Part shown: piece after piece, positions 21,177 through 31,415 of the stretch
Layout of the letters: each line of letters opens with the position of its first letter
Position numbering within the stretch: position 1 is the first letter of the stretch
Source of the DNA: Xanthobacter sp. YC-JY1
GTDB taxonomy: Bacteria; Pseudomonadota; Alphaproteobacteria; Rhizobiales; Xanthobacteraceae
NCBI RefSeq assembly: GCF_021730305.1
Contig: NZ_CP032674.1
Location: 2,341,001-2,405,000 of the forward strand
Reading direction: 5' to 3'
Length of the DNA: 64,000 nt
Made by a program: the position numbers and the translations under genes
The notes under the pieces: generated by a model
Told to the model about the DNA's origin: nothing
The model's input: the letters and a program-made list of their open reading frames with translations, nothing else
Database searches by the model: none

Positions 21177-22187
21177 TCAGTTCGGCAGAACCAGCCGCCC
21201 CGCCGCCCGATCATAGCGCCACATGGCGCCGGCGCAGATGCGCGTGCCGCCGAGGTGGCGCTCCACCCCGTTGTTCGCGGCATGGTCAAAGGCCCCCTTC
21301 AGCGCCGCGGCGCCGGCGGGGGTGAGGGACACCTCGGCCGCAGCATAGGCCCGATAGCTGCGCTCCGCCGCCCCGTCCTCGCCGGGTGTGAAGCTGAGGC
21401 TAGGTGCCTCGCTGGAGCGGAAGGGCAGGCCGGTGACGAGCGGCTCATGGGCGAAGGCGAGCCCGTCGAGCCGCAGGAAGAAGGGCAGGTCGGCCAGGAA
21501 CTGCGCCTGATCCATGGAATGGACCGCGGCAAAGAGGTGGGCCACCTTCATTGGCCCGCCGGCCAGATGCCGCAGGATGCGCTCCTCGGTGAGCGACAGG
21601 CCGCTGTCCGGCGCCGGCAGCTCGCAGACGAGGCGGGAGAGCGCGGGCGACAGGTAAGGCAGCGCTTCGTGCGGTCGTTCGAGAAAGCTGGAGAGCAGAC
21701 GCGGCGTCGGCGCGGTGAACGCCTCCCACGCCTGCCGTGCGGTCTCCATCTGGACATGGGTGACGGGGGCGCGGTGTGCTTCGAGGGCGCGCAGGTCCCC
21801 AAGCTCCATCACCGCGAGATAATGGGAGGCCTGCACCAGGCTCACCCCCATGCGCTCGGGCTCATGGGCGAGGTAGTCGAGGATCTGGATCAGCTGGAGC
21901 TGGTCATAGAGATCATGTTCGAACCACAGCTCCACCTCACCATAGGCCGAATGCACCTCCATCTGCGCGTCGCGATGGGCGAAATCGGCCCTCACCTCGT
22001 CGAACGGGAGCCCCAGCGCGGAGGAGAGGAAATCGGCGCGCACGTCGGAGACGTCGTCGAGCAGGGTGGCGGCGGGCACCGGGCCGTCATGCAGCATGTC
22101 CCGCCACGGGATGATGTGGCCCTTGATCCCCGCCTCGCGCAGCCGCTCGGCCGCGCTGTCGCCGTTGGTCACGATGAGCTTCGGCAT
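21177..22187 (-). CDS. DUF1835 domain-containing protein
   Basis: The 336-residue protein starts MPKLIVTNGDSAAERLREAG and has IIPWRDMLHDGPVP followed by ELWFEHDLYDQLQLIQIL, the usual features of DUF1835. The C-terminal third contains a winged-helix-like stretch (LTEERILRHLAGGPMKVAHLF). No signal or membrane segment is seen. The role is unknown; relatives are often noted near sigma factors in Gram-positives, but nothing here supports that. It lies 101 nt downstream of queF on the same strand. Confidence 0.8.
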   Translation of the reverse strand: MPKLIVTNGDSAAERLREAGIKGHIIPWRDMLHDGPVPAATLLDDVSDVRADFLSSALGLPFDEVRADFAHRDAQMEVHSAYGEVELWFEHDLYDQLQLIQILDYLAHEPERMGVSLVQASHYLAVMELGDLRALEAHRAPVTHVQMETARQAWEAFTAPTPRLLSSFLERPHEALPYLSPALSRLVCELPAPDSGLSLTEERILRHLAGGPMKVAHLFAAVHSMDQAQFLADLPFFLRLDGLAFAHEPLVTGLPFRSSEAPSLSFTPGEDGAAERSYRAYAAAEVSLTPAGAAALKGAFDHAANNGVERHLGGTRICAGAMWRYDRAAGRLVLPN

Positions 22188-22288
22188 CCTGATGCCCTCG
22201 GGTTGGCCCGCGCTGCGCGGCTTCCCCAGCGCGTGGCGGCGTCATTCATCCCCCCGGCAGTCGTCTCATGCGGCTGTCAGCCCCAGCT

Positions 22289-22741
22289 TCACCCGCGACC
22301 GCGATAGGGCGCAACCCCCGTGTCGGGCAGCCAGACGCCCTCGGGCAGCTTACCTGTTTGCCAGAACACGTCGATGGGAATGCCGCCGCGCGGATACCAA
22401 TAGCCGGCAATGCGCAGGAAGCGCGGCTCCAGCAGGCTCACCAGCCGCTTGCCCACCGCGACCGTGCAGTCCTCGTGGAACGCACCATGGTTGCGGAAGC
22501 TGCCCAGATAGAGCTTGAGCGACTTGGATTCCACGAGGTGCAAATCGGGCACGTAGTCGATGACGAGGTGCGCGAAATCCGGCTGGCCCGTGACCGGGCA
22601 AAGCGATGTGAACTCAGGGCAGGTGAAGCGCGCCACATAATCGGCATCGGGGTGGGGATTGGGCACGCGGTCGAGCACCGCCTCCTCGGGGGACGGGGGC
22701 AGGGCGCTCTGGGCGCCGAGCTGCAACGGGCGGTCGGTCAT
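22289..22741 (-). CDS. queF: NADPH-dependent 7-cyano-7-deazaguanine reductase
   Basis: QueF reduces the nitrile preQ0 to the amine preQ1, the base that Tgt inserts. The 150-residue length is that of single-domain QueF. The thioimide-forming Cys is Cys48 in [11 protein letters not shown], and [17 protein letters not shown] with the substrate-binding Glu follows. The ATG at 22741 has AAGGAAG just upstream; the longer frame is not supported. With tgt and queA at 0.6-2.8 kb it completes preQ0-to-epoxyqueuosine. Confidence 0.96.
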   Translation of the reverse strand: MTDRPLQLGAQSALPPSPEEAVLDRVPNPHPDADYVARFTCPEFTSLCPVTGQPDFAHLVIDYVPDLHLVESKSLKLYLGSFRNHGAFHEDCTVAVGKRLVSLLEPRFLRIAGYWYPRGGIPIDVFWQTGKLPEGVWLPDTGVAPYRGRG

Positions 22742-22933
22742 CACGCTTCCTTGGGAATGGATCGGCGGCATAGCTTTCGGGCCGGCAATGTTCAACCGCC
22801 GTCGGGCGGTTTTGCGACCGATCACCTCTTTGCGATCAAGCCCCTTCGCATCCGCGAAGGTTCGCGCTAGAAGCACGGCGCCTGGAGGGCGCCTCGCCTT
22901 CCACTCCCGGGGGCGGGCGAGGTTGAAGGGTGA

Positions 22934-24310
<1,377 letters not shown>

Positions 24311-24357
24311 TCCCTCTGCGCCGCGCGGACGCGCGGTAGGTGAGGACTTAAACAGGA

Positions 24358-24396
24358 AGGCCGCCGTGGGCTCCGGCTCGCGGCGGCCTTTCTTTT
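24358..24396 (+). terminator. Rho-independent terminator of eno
   Basis: AGGCCGCCG (24358-24366) pairs with CGGCGGCCT (24381-24389) around a 14-nt loop, followed by TTCTTTT. It lies between eno and a convergent gene and may serve both. Confidence 0.85.
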
Positions 24397-24426
24397 GGGT
24401 CGACCAAACGACGGGATGCGCCCCCC

Positions 24427-25464
24427 TCAGTCCGGGCCGCGCACCGCGATAGGGTCGCTATCGGGAAAGCTCTCCTCCAGCGCCTCGTCCAGCCGCGCGC
24501 TGATCTCGGCCTGCTCGTCGCTGACATCGGCCGCGTGCTTGAGGGCAACGATCTGGGTGAGCAGCGCATCGCGCCGCTGCGCCAGATCCGTTATGGAGCG
24601 GCCGGCGGCCTCGGCCTCCACGCCCGCCACCAGCGCCGCCTGAAGCTCCGGCGTCATGGCGGGGGCGCCGAGGTCGTCCCACCAGGTTTCCACCGCCGGC
24701 AGCAGGTGGTGCATGAAGTGCCCGAGCCCGCCCGCGCCGCCGCCAAGATGGAAGGTCATGTGCTGACCCATGAGGGCCCAGCGCAGGCCGGGCCCCTCGG
24801 ACACCGCGGCGTCCACGTCTTCCACGGAGGCGACGCCCTCCGCCACCAGATGGATCGCCTCGCGCCACAGGGCCGCCTGCAGGCGGTTCGCCACATGGCC
24901 GGGCACTTCCTTGCGGATCTCGATGGGATGCTTGCCGAGCCAGCGATAGAAGGCCATGGCCCGGGCGATGGCGTCGCGGCTCGCATGCGCGCCGCCCACC
25001 ACCTCCACCAGCGGGATCAGATGGGGCGGGTTGAAGGGATGGCCGATGAGGCAGCGCTCGCGGTGGCGGCAGCCCTCGGAAATGCGGCTCGCCAGAAGGC
25101 CGGAGGAGGACGAGGCGATCACCACCTCGGGCGGCAGCACCGCATCGAGGGCGGGAAACAGCTTCTGCTTCACCTCGTAGCGCTCGGGCGCGTTCTCCTG
25201 CACGAAATCGGCGCCTTCCACCGCCGCCACCGGGTCCGGCTCGAAGCGCCAGGCGGTGGGGTCGATCCAGCCCTCGCCGCCGAGCTGCGTCAGCACCGGC
25301 CAAGCCCCGGAAATCAGCGCCTGCGTCGCCTCGCGTGCGCCGGGGGCGGGATCGCTCACCACCACTTCCAGCCCGCGCGAAAGGAAGAGCGCGGCCCAGC
25401 TGGCCCCGATGGTGCCGGCTCCGATCACGGCGACGCGGCGGATGGGGGGCGACAGGTGGGACAT
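24427..25464 (-). CDS. 3-hydroxyacyl-CoA dehydrogenase family protein, L-carnitine dehydrogenase-like
   Basis: The 345-residue protein has an N-terminal Rossmann fold VAVIGAGTIGASWAALFLSRG, VQENAPERYEVKQKLF, SSSSGL and GHPFNPPHLIPLVEVV, all standard for this NAD-dependent family. The C-terminal block GPGLRWALMGQHMTFHLG and the following GGG-rich stretch are as I recall for carnitine 3-dehydrogenase and lambda-crystallin relatives rather than fatty-acid oxidation enzymes. The thioesterase and cleavage genes usually grouped with carnitine use are absent here, so the substrate stays open. Confidence 0.8.
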   Translation of the reverse strand: MSHLSPPIRRVAVIGAGTIGASWAALFLSRGLEVVVSDPAPGAREATQALISGAWPVLTQLGGEGWIDPTAWRFEPDPVAAVEGADFVQENAPERYEVKQKLFPALDAVLPPEVVIASSSSGLLASRISEGCRHRERCLIGHPFNPPHLIPLVEVVGGAHASRDAIARAMAFYRWLGKHPIEIRKEVPGHVANRLQAALWREAIHLVAEGVASVEDVDAAVSEGPGLRWALMGQHMTFHLGGGAGGLGHFMHHLLPAVETWWDDLGAPAMTPELQAALVAGVEAEAAGRSITDLAQRRDALLTQIVALKHAADVSDEQAEISARLDEALEESFPDSDPIAVRGPD

Positions 25465-25568
25465 GATCCGGCTCCGGGTCGGCAGTCAGGGAGGCATCGT
25501 TCTAGCAGCCGGGCGCGCCAGGCTGCACCGCCTGCGAAGGTATGACAGCATTGCGCGGGCCTCCGCCC

Positions 25569-26240
25569 TCAGCGCGGCAGCTGGATGATGAGCGCTTCCA
25601 CGCCCAGCCAGATGATCTGCACGCCGATGGCGAACAGGATGAAGGCAAACAGGCGCACCAGCACATTGGTGCCGGTCTTGCCCAGCACCCGTTCCAGCGT
25701 TGGCGCTTCGCGGAACGAGAAATAGACCGTCAGCGACACCGCCAGCAGCCCGGCCAGCGCGCCCGCGACGGAGGAGAGCTGGAACAGCGGGTCCGTCTTC
25801 CAGGTGGGTGTATGGCCGGCCGCGAGTGCCACGGTCGCGGCGATGGAGCCGGGTCCGACCGTCAGGGGGAGGGTGAGGGGATAGAAGGCCTCGTCCTGCG
25901 CGCGCGCCTCGTCCAGTTCCACGCCCTGCGCCTTGTCGGGGGCGTTCTCATCCTCGTGCAGGATGTTCCAGCCCACCACCGCCACCACCAGTCCGCCCGC
26001 GACCCGCAGAATGGGAAGCGAAATGCCGAAGAACAGGAGGATCTGCGCGCCGATGGCCAGCGACCCGAACAGCAGCAGGAAGCCGTAGATCGCCACGCTG
26101 CGGGCGATGCGCTCGCGCACCTGCGGCGAGCAGCGGCGCACGAATGTGAGGAAGATGGGCGCCGTCCCGAGCGGGTTCACGATAGGAAAGAGCGCCGCGA
26201 AGACGGTGATGAAGATGTTGACCGCGTTGGTCAGATGCAT
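25569..26240 (-). CDS. MarC family integral membrane protein
   Basis: The 223-residue protein has six membrane segments and the MarC pattern: FPIVNPLGTAPIFLTF near the start, LRVAGGLVVAVVGWNIL, and FYPLTLPLTVGPGSIAATVALA. A charged loop (about 100-115) separates the two halves. MarC proteins were once linked to antibiotic resistance, but that link was withdrawn for E. coli MarC; no substrate is known. It lies 33 nt downstream of bpt on the same strand. Confidence 0.9.
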   Translation of the reverse strand: MHLTNAVNIFITVFAALFPIVNPLGTAPIFLTFVRRCSPQVRERIARSVAIYGFLLLFGSLAIGAQILLFFGISLPILRVAGGLVVAVVGWNILHEDENAPDKAQGVELDEARAQDEAFYPLTLPLTVGPGSIAATVALAAGHTPTWKTDPLFQLSSVAGALAGLLAVSLTVYFSFREAPTLERVLGKTGTNVLVRLFAFILFAIGVQIIWLGVEALIIQLPR

Positions 26241-26273
26241 CCGGCTCCCCCTGCGCGGTGCCTTGCTCCGGCT

Positions 26274-27023
26274 CTATTCCTCGATGCGCTCCCAGCCGTG
26301 GGGCGAGAGGCGTTCCTGCGGCAGGAAGCGCCGCTTGTAGTCCATCTTCCGCGACCCGTGCACCCAATAGCCGAGATAGACGTAGGGCAGCCCCATCTGC
26401 CGCGCCCGCGTCACGTGGTCGAGGATCAGGTAGGTGCCCAGCGAGCGGTCCTGCGCCAGCGGGTTGTAAAAGGAATAGACCATGGAGAGGCCGTCGGAGA
26501 GGATGTCGGTGAGGGCCACCGCCATCAGGTCTCCGGTGCCATAGCCGAGGATGCGGCTGTCCGGTCCGCGCTTGCGATATTCGACGAGGCGGGTGTGGAC
26601 GTGGGTGTCCTCCACCATCATCGCGTAGTCGAGCACGCTCATGTCCGCCATGCCGCCGGTGCCGTGGCGGGAGGTCACGTAGGTGCGGAACAGGCTGTAC
26701 TGCTCGGAGGTGGGCGTGGGCGGCTTCACCTGGCCCACGATGTCTTCGTTGTGCGCCTTCACCCGCCGGAAGCTGCGGCTCTCCTCGAAGTCCGCCACGC
26801 AGATGCGCACGGAGACGCAGGCCTTGCAGCCCTCGCAGGCGGGGCGATAGGCGATGGACTGGCTGCGCCGGAAGCCGCCCTGCGTCAGCACGTCATTGAG
26901 CGCGGCCGCGCGGTCGCCGACGAGGTGGGTGAACACCTTCCGCTCCTCCCTGCCCGGAAGGTAGGGGCAGGGGGAGGGCGCCGTCAGATAGAATTGTGGT
27001 GTGTCGCGGGGGTGCTCACTCAC
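26274..27023 (-). CDS. bpt: Aspartate/glutamate leucyltransferase (N-end rule)
   Basis: Bpt adds leucine from Leu-tRNA to proteins with N-terminal Asp or Glu, marking them for ClpS-ClpAP. The 249-residue protein starts [21 protein letters not shown], has the Cys cluster [13 protein letters not shown] and the C-terminal [19 protein letters not shown], all standard. Only a GTG start is available and no clear ribosome site precedes it. It is the bacterial relative of eukaryotic Ate1. Confidence 0.94.
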   Translation of the reverse strand: MSEHPRDTPQFYLTAPSPCPYLPGREERKVFTHLVGDRAAALNDVLTQGGFRRSQSIAYRPACEGCKACVSVRICVADFEESRSFRRVKAHNEDIVGQVKPPTPTSEQYSLFRTYVTSRHGTGGMADMSVLDYAMMVEDTHVHTRLVEYRKRGPDSRILGYGTGDLMAVALTDILSDGLSMVYSFYNPLAQDRSLGTYLILDHVTRARQMGLPYVYLGYWVHGSRKMDYKRRFLPQERLSPHGWERIEE

Positions 27024-27102
27024 GGGGATCTGGCCTCTGAACCAGGATCATCGCGCCTGCGTGCAGGCAGGTCAAAGGCGCAGTCGCCGGGCGGGTGAAA
27101 TT

Positions 27103-27642
27103 TCAGCGGATGCGGCGCAGCGCCTCGGCCCGCTCGGCGCTGTTGATGACCACGGTGCCGCAGAGAAAATCGTGCAGCAGCCGGCGCCGGTCGTTGAACA
27201 GGCCCACCAGCAGCACGAACGGGGTCAGCACCGAGATGGACACCCAGAAGCACACCGCGCGGACGCCGCCGAGCAGCGCGTAGCAGGGCGCGCCGTACCA
27301 GGTGCGCAGCTCGATCTCCATGAGTCGCATGCCGAGGGTGGCGGAGGCGGGCGAGCCGAGGGTGAAGGCGTAATAGGCGACGGCCCACAGGATGAAGACC
27401 GGCCCGATCAGCCAGAACAGCAGCCAGCCAAGGCCCAGGGTCACGATGCCGAACACGAAGACGAACACCCCGAACAGAACCACCGGTCCGATGACCATCA
27501 GCGCATCCACGAGGAACGCGATGATGCGGCGGGAGAGGACGCCCTCGAACAGTTCCGGCTGCGTCACCGGATCAAACGCGTGCGGCCGATACGCGATGTC
27601 GGTGTCGGCAGGCTCGCGGGACGTGTCGCCGGTGTAGCTCAT
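27103..27642 (-). CDS. RDD family membrane protein
   Basis: The 179-residue protein has SRRIIAFLVDALMVIGPVVL, in which Arg and Asp give the family its name, two or three further hydrophobic segments, SATLGMRLMEIEL, and RRRLLHDFLCGTVVI. Four membrane spans are likely. RDD proteins have varied proposed roles, including ion transport, none certain. It lies 79 nt upstream of bpt on the same strand and may be co-transcribed. Confidence 0.88.
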   Translation of the reverse strand: MSYTGDTSREPADTDIAYRPHAFDPVTQPELFEGVLSRRIIAFLVDALMVIGPVVLFGVFVFVFGIVTLGLGWLLFWLIGPVFILWAVAYYAFTLGSPASATLGMRLMEIELRTWYGAPCYALLGGVRAVCFWVSISVLTPFVLLVGLFNDRRRLLHDFLCGTVVINSAERAEALRRIR

Positions 27643-27963
27643 GGTAATGCAACTCCTTCAGCACGCAAACGTGGTGACGCAGCGCGGGCGACGCAAGGGG
27701 ACGCAATGACCGGGAGAGGCACGGGAGACGATAGGCTGGCCGGCGGGGAACGGGCGGGGAGGCCTCCCGCGACGCTCACCCACCGGCCAAACCCCACGGA
27801 CCCAGGAGATGCGGCGGACCTGAGCACTCCGTAGGGTTGTCTGGGAGCGAAAGGGCCTCTTGACCGGCATGGCCGGCCGCGCACCTTCCGCCTCGCATCT
27901 GGAAGCCACGAAGACTAGCACAACGGGCCGAAAGGAAAAGCCGGTGATTCGGCCGTCCCCACC
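27643..27963. other. 321-nt gene-free stretch between the RDD gene and divK
   Basis: I see no gene here. The RDD promoter should lie at its left end. Near 27674-27705 the word GACGCA occurs three times at short spacing. GGCCGAA (27926-27932) and TTCGGCC (27948-27954) form a 7-bp stem just after the divK stop and could help end divK transcription on the minus strand, though no T-run follows. Confidence 0.4.
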
Positions 27964-28332
27964 TCAGCCGCCGGTATACTGGCGCACCGTCTCGAGGAAG
28001 CGCGCCACCGAAATGGGCTTGGAGAGATAGGCCTCGCAGCCGCCGGCGCGGATGCGTTCCTCGTCGCCCTTCATGGCGAAGGCGGTGACGGCCACCACCG
28101 GGATGGCGCGCAATTCGGGATCGGCCTTCAGCTTGCGGGTGACGTCGAGCCCGGAAATCTCCGGCAGCTGGATGTCCATGATGATGAGGTCCGGCCGGTT
28201 GGCGCGGGCAAGCTCCACCGCCTCCACGCCGGAGCGCGTCTCCACCGTGCGATAGCCGTGCGCCTCCAGGAGATCGTGGAAGAGCTTCATGTTGAGCTCG
28301 TTGTCCTCCACGATCATCACCGTCTTGGTCAT
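27964..28332 (-). CDS. divK: Single-domain response regulator DivK
   Basis: DivK is the phospho-receiver that links the kinases DivJ and PleC to CckA and so to CtrA activity in alphaproteobacterial cell-cycle control. The 122-residue protein is a lone receiver domain: [21 protein letters not shown], phosphoacceptor Asp53 in [13 protein letters not shown], and Lys105 in YLSKPIS. A much longer open frame on this strand is the shadow of dinB. Its position next to a DUF3572 gene and dinB is typical for Rhizobiales as far as I know. Confidence 0.93.
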   Translation of the reverse strand: MTKTVMIVEDNELNMKLFHDLLEAHGYRTVETRSGVEAVELARANRPDLIIMDIQLPEISGLDVTRKLKADPELRAIPVVAVTAFAMKGDEERIRAGGCEAYLSKPISVARFLETVRQYTGG

Positions 28333-28443
28333 CGCGTCCCCCGAACCGGCCCGACTTCGCCGCATCCTGCCACCCTTCGCAGCACGCGGCGAACGTGCTG
28401 GAATGCCGCCGACAGCTAGACCCCAATCCTTGCGGAAGCGCAA

Positions 28444-28770
28444 ATGCCCATTCAGGACAAACCAAGGGGCCTCAAGGCCCAGCGTGACGCGGCGCAGGAG
28501 GTGGCGGTTTCCGCCCTTTCCTTCATCGCCGCCGATGGCGAGCGCCTCGTGCGATTCCTTGCCGAGACCGGCCTGACCCCCGCCAGCCTGCGCGAGGCTG
28601 CGAGCCGGCGCGATTTCGGTGCCGGCGTGCTCGCCTTCGTCATCGCCGACGAGCCCCTTCTTCTCGCCTTCGCCGCCGAAAAGGGCCTCGACCCGCGCCA
28701 TGTGGTTGCTGCCCACGAGATCCTGTCGCCGCCCATCGATCCGGACGCCATCGTCCGCCGTCCCATGTAG
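28444..28770 (+). CDS. DUF3572 domain-containing protein
   Basis: The 108-residue helical protein ([21 protein letters not shown], then [13 protein letters not shown] and [21 protein letters not shown]) matches the DUF3572 family, found mainly in Rhizobiales. It has no signal or membrane span and its role is unknown. It is divergent from divK across 111 nt and lies 24 nt before dinB, which suggests one transcript with dinB. Confidence 0.82.
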   Translation: MPIQDKPRGLKAQRDAAQEVAVSALSFIAADGERLVRFLAETGLTPASLREAASRRDFGAGVLAFVIADEPLLLAFAAEKGLDPRHVVAAHEILSPPIDPDAIVRRPM

Positions 28771-28794
28771 CCGGCGGCGCCGCCCCCTGAAGCC

Positions 28795-30096
28795 ATGACC
28801 GCGCCCGGCCTCTGCCGCGACTGCCTCTCGGACGTTCCCGCGCTGGATGGGCCCCGGGGTGCGCGGTGCCCTGCGTGTGGCAGCCCGCGGGTGGTGCAGC
28901 ATGGCGAACTGCGCAGCCTCAGCGTCGCCCATGTGGATTGCGACGCCTTCTATGCGGCAGTGGAAAAGCGGGACAATCCCGACCTCGCGCATGTCCCGCT
29001 CATCATCGGCGGCGGCAAGCGCGGGGTGGTCTCCACCGCCTGCTACATCGCCCGCATCCACGGGGTGCGCTCGGCCATGCCCATGTTCAAGGCGCTGGCC
29101 CTGTGCCCGGATGCGGTGGTGCTGAAGCCGAACATGGAGAAATACGTGAAGGTCGGCCGCGAGGTCCGCGCTCGCATGAAGGCGCTGACCCCGCTGGTGG
29201 AGCCGCTCTCCATCGACGAGGCCTTCCTTGATCTCTCGGGTACCGAAGCCCTGCATCAGGCCAGCCCTGCGCGGACGCTCGCGCGTTTCGCCCGGGATGT
29301 GGAGCGGGAGGTGGGCATCACCGTCTCGGTGGGGCTCGCGGCCAACAAGTTCCTCGCCAAGATCGCCTCGGACCTCGACAAGCCGCGCGGCTTCTCGGTC
29401 ATCGGCCAGAGCGAGGCGGCGGAATTCCTGGCGCCCCGCCCCGTCACCTTCATCTGGGGGGTGGGGGCGGCCTTCGGCGGCAAGCTGGCGCGGGATGGAT
29501 TCTCCACCATCGGCGATCTGCAGCGCGCCGAACCGGCCGACCTCGCCCGCCGCTACGGCGCCGAGGGCTTGCGGCTCTCGCGCCTCGCCTTCGGCCTCGA
29601 CGCGCGCAAGGTGGAGCCGGAGCGGGAGGCGAAGAGCGTGTCCGCCGAAACCACCTTCGACCGTGACATCGGAGCCCTGCGCCCGCTGGAGCAGACGCTC
29701 TATGCGCTCTCCGAGGAAGTGAGCGATCGGCTCAAGCGCGCCGGCATCGCCGGGCGCACGGTGACCCTGAAGCTGAAGAGCGCGGATTTCCGCCTGCGCA
29801 CCCGCTCGCGCACGCTGGACGCCCCGACCTGCCTCGCTGCCCGCATCAACGCGGCAGCCCACGAGCTGCTGGTGAAGGAGACGGACGGAACCCTCTTCCG
29901 GCTGATCGGCGTCGGCGTCTCCGACCTCGGCCCCATCGCCGATGCCGACCCGGCCGATCTCGTGGACACCACGAGCCAGCGCCTCAAGGCCACGGAGACG
30001 GCCATGGACGCCCTGCGCGCCAAGTTCGGCCGGGGCGCCGTCTCCCGCGGCATCCTGCTCGACGCCACCACCGATCGCCGCAACCGGAAAAAGTGA
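28795..30096 (+). CDS. dinB: DNA polymerase IV (Y-family) with N-terminal zinc ribbon
   Basis: DinB copies past damaged template with low fidelity. The 433-residue protein has the palm motifs [19 protein letters not shown] and [15 protein letters not shown] with the catalytic acidic residues, then [16 protein letters not shown]. Before the polymerase is an extra segment of about 40 residues with Cys7-Cys10 and Cys25-Cys28 in CxxC pairs, likely a zinc ribbon. The C-terminus ([19 protein letters not shown]) shows no obvious clamp-binding motif of the QLxLF type. I saw no clear LexA box in the short gap upstream. Confidence 0.94.
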   Translation: MTAPGLCRDCLSDVPALDGPRGARCPACGSPRVVQHGELRSLSVAHVDCDAFYAAVEKRDNPDLAHVPLIIGGGKRGVVSTACYIARIHGVRSAMPMFKALALCPDAVVLKPNMEKYVKVGREVRARMKALTPLVEPLSIDEAFLDLSGTEALHQASPARTLARFARDVEREVGITVSVGLAANKFLAKIASDLDKPRGFSVIGQSEAAEFLAPRPVTFIWGVGAAFGGKLARDGFSTIGDLQRAEPADLARRYGAEGLRLSRLAFGLDARKVEPEREAKSVSAETTFDRDIGALRPLEQTLYALSEEVSDRLKRAGIAGRTVTLKLKSADFRLRTRSRTLDAPTCLAARINAAAHELLVKETDGTLFRLIGVGVSDLGPIADADPADLVDTTSQRLKATETAMDALRAKFGRGAVSRGILLDATTDRRNRKK

Positions 30097-30165
30097 CGGA
30101 ACGGCCCGCGCGCAGGCGGAACGCGGAAGGCACCCTTGCGCTTTCCTCCTTCAGGAGGACGCGCC

Positions 30166-30606
30166 ATGAACCATGTGATCGGCATTATCCGAGAGGAAGA
30201 AGGCGGGTTTCGCCTGAGCTTCCCGGATTTTCCCCGGCTTCAGGCGGATGGCGAGACGCTCGCCGCGGCCGTGGGCCGGGCCACCGAGGTGGTGGCAGCG
30301 GAGATTTCAGACGGAAAGGTCCCGTTCCCCACCTCAGCCAACATGGACATGCTGGACACGGGACAGCCGGACTGGATGGGGCGGGGCATCGCCGTGCTGG
30401 TCCCGTTGCCGCTCCAGACGGCCACAGAGCAGGCGGACGAAGAGGAGAAGCCCTCACCGGGCGATGGGCCGCCGGCCGAAGGTCAGGTGCCCCTCAGCGG
30501 CCGGGTGTCACCGGAGGAAGTGCCGACCGACCAGGCAAGGTCTGCGGCGCGCCAAATGACGGACGGTGGAGCGGCGGCGGTTCAGCGGTCCACCGACGAC
30601 TTGTAG
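30166..30606 (+). CDS. HicB-like antitoxin-family protein, orphan
   Basis: The first 60 residues (NHVIGIIREEEGGFRLSFPD and then FPRLQADGETLAAAVGRATEVV) match the HicB fold, a partial RNase-H-like domain used by HicAB antitoxins. The remaining 85 residues are acidic and low in complexity. No HicA toxin (about 60 residues, double-stranded RNA-binding fold) is visible on either side, so this is an orphan. AGGAGG at 30153-30158 fixes the ATG at 30166. Its last 25 nt overlap the 3' end of the SH3 gene on the other strand. It could be a stand-alone regulator. Confidence 0.72.
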   Translation: MNHVIGIIREEEGGFRLSFPDFPRLQADGETLAAAVGRATEVVAAEISDGKVPFPTSANMDMLDTGQPDWMGRGIAVLVPLPLQTATEQADEEEKPSPGDGPPAEGQVPLSGRVSPEEVPTDQARSAARQMTDGGAAAVQRSTDDL

Positions 30607-31415
30607 ACCCAGCCGCGCTTGTCGCCGGTCGAGACCTCGCACCAGCTCTTGCACGAATAAAGCTTCACCTTCGTACCACCCTCCAGCGTGCCGATGGCCG
30701 AGGCGGAGCGGCGTGGGCCGGAGCGCAGCGTGACCGCCGAGCGGATGCGGGCGGATGTGGCGGACTCGTCGTCCGAGGCTGCGGTCTCGGCGGACGCCAT
30801 TTTCACAGGCCGGGGCGCGGGCAGTGGCGCGGCGGCGTCGGGCGGGGTGCGTTCGGCCACCGTCTCCACGGCGCTCGCCGGGAGGGTTTCCTCGTCCGTA
30901 TCATTGAGAGGCTCAAGAAAGGCAGGTCGGGAAAAGTCGGCGGCCGTCGGCCCGACTTCCGCTGGAGCGGGGGCGGCCGTTTCCCCGCCAGCGCCGAGAA
31001 TGGAGGCCACCTTCATGGCGGACTGGCCGTGCCCTGCGTCGGCGATGCGCTTGGGCTGAGCGGGCGTCGCGGGTTTCGGTGCCGCCGTAGCGACTGCGGT
31101 GGCAGGGGCGGCTGGCGTCGGTTGGGTCGGAGCCGCTGCGGTCTGTGATGTGTCGGAGCGCGGAGCAACAAGATTGTAAGCCAGCAAACCACCCATCCCG
31201 AGGATGAGCACCGCCGCAGATGCGCCGAGCACCCGCCAAAGCATGAGCCCGTCGCGGCGCTTGGAACTGCGGCGGGGGCGGCTTCCGGCACCGATGCGGG
31301 CCGGAACAGTGGGGCGCTGGTTCTGCGCGGTCTCTGTGCGATAGCGCATCGGGTATTCGGGGCGGGTGGCCTCGAATTCATCCCGGCCGCGCGCCGCAAG
31401 TCCAGGGCGAGCCAT
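30582..31415 (-). CDS. SH3 domain-containing membrane-anchored protein
   Basis: The 277-residue protein has a basic N-terminal region, one membrane segment (VLGASAAVLILGMGGLLAYNLV, about 66-87, so read as a single-pass anchor), an Ala/Pro-rich linker, and a C-terminal bacterial SH3 domain from about residue 215 (VTLRSGPRRSASAIGTLEGG, KLYSCKSWCEVSTGDKRGWV). Such domains usually bind the cell wall. The ATG at 31415 is preceded by GGGAGG at ideal distance, so the frame extending a further 67 residues upstream is rejected. The function is not known. Confidence 0.8.
   Translation of the reverse strand: MARPGLAARGRDEFEATRPEYPMRYRTETAQNQRPTVPARIGAGSRPRRSSKRRDGLMLWRVLGASAAVLILGMGGLLAYNLVAPRSDTSQTAAAPTQPTPAAPATAVATAAPKPATPAQPKRIADAGHGQSAMKVASILGAGGETAAPAPAEVGPTAADFSRPAFLEPLNDTDEETLPASAVETVAERTPPDAAAPLPAPRPVKMASAETAASDDESATSARIRSAVTLRSGPRRSASAIGTLEGGTKVKLYSCKSWCEVSTGDKRGWVYKSSVDR

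Noticed and set aside
27964..29862. 632-residue minus-strand frame that includes divK
   Set aside because: Only the last 122 residues are a protein family; the rest is antisense to dinB and the DUF3572 gene.
30166..31415. HicAB toxin-antitoxin pair
   Set aside because: The opposite gene is an SH3 membrane protein, not a HicA toxin, and no small basic HicA frame is near.
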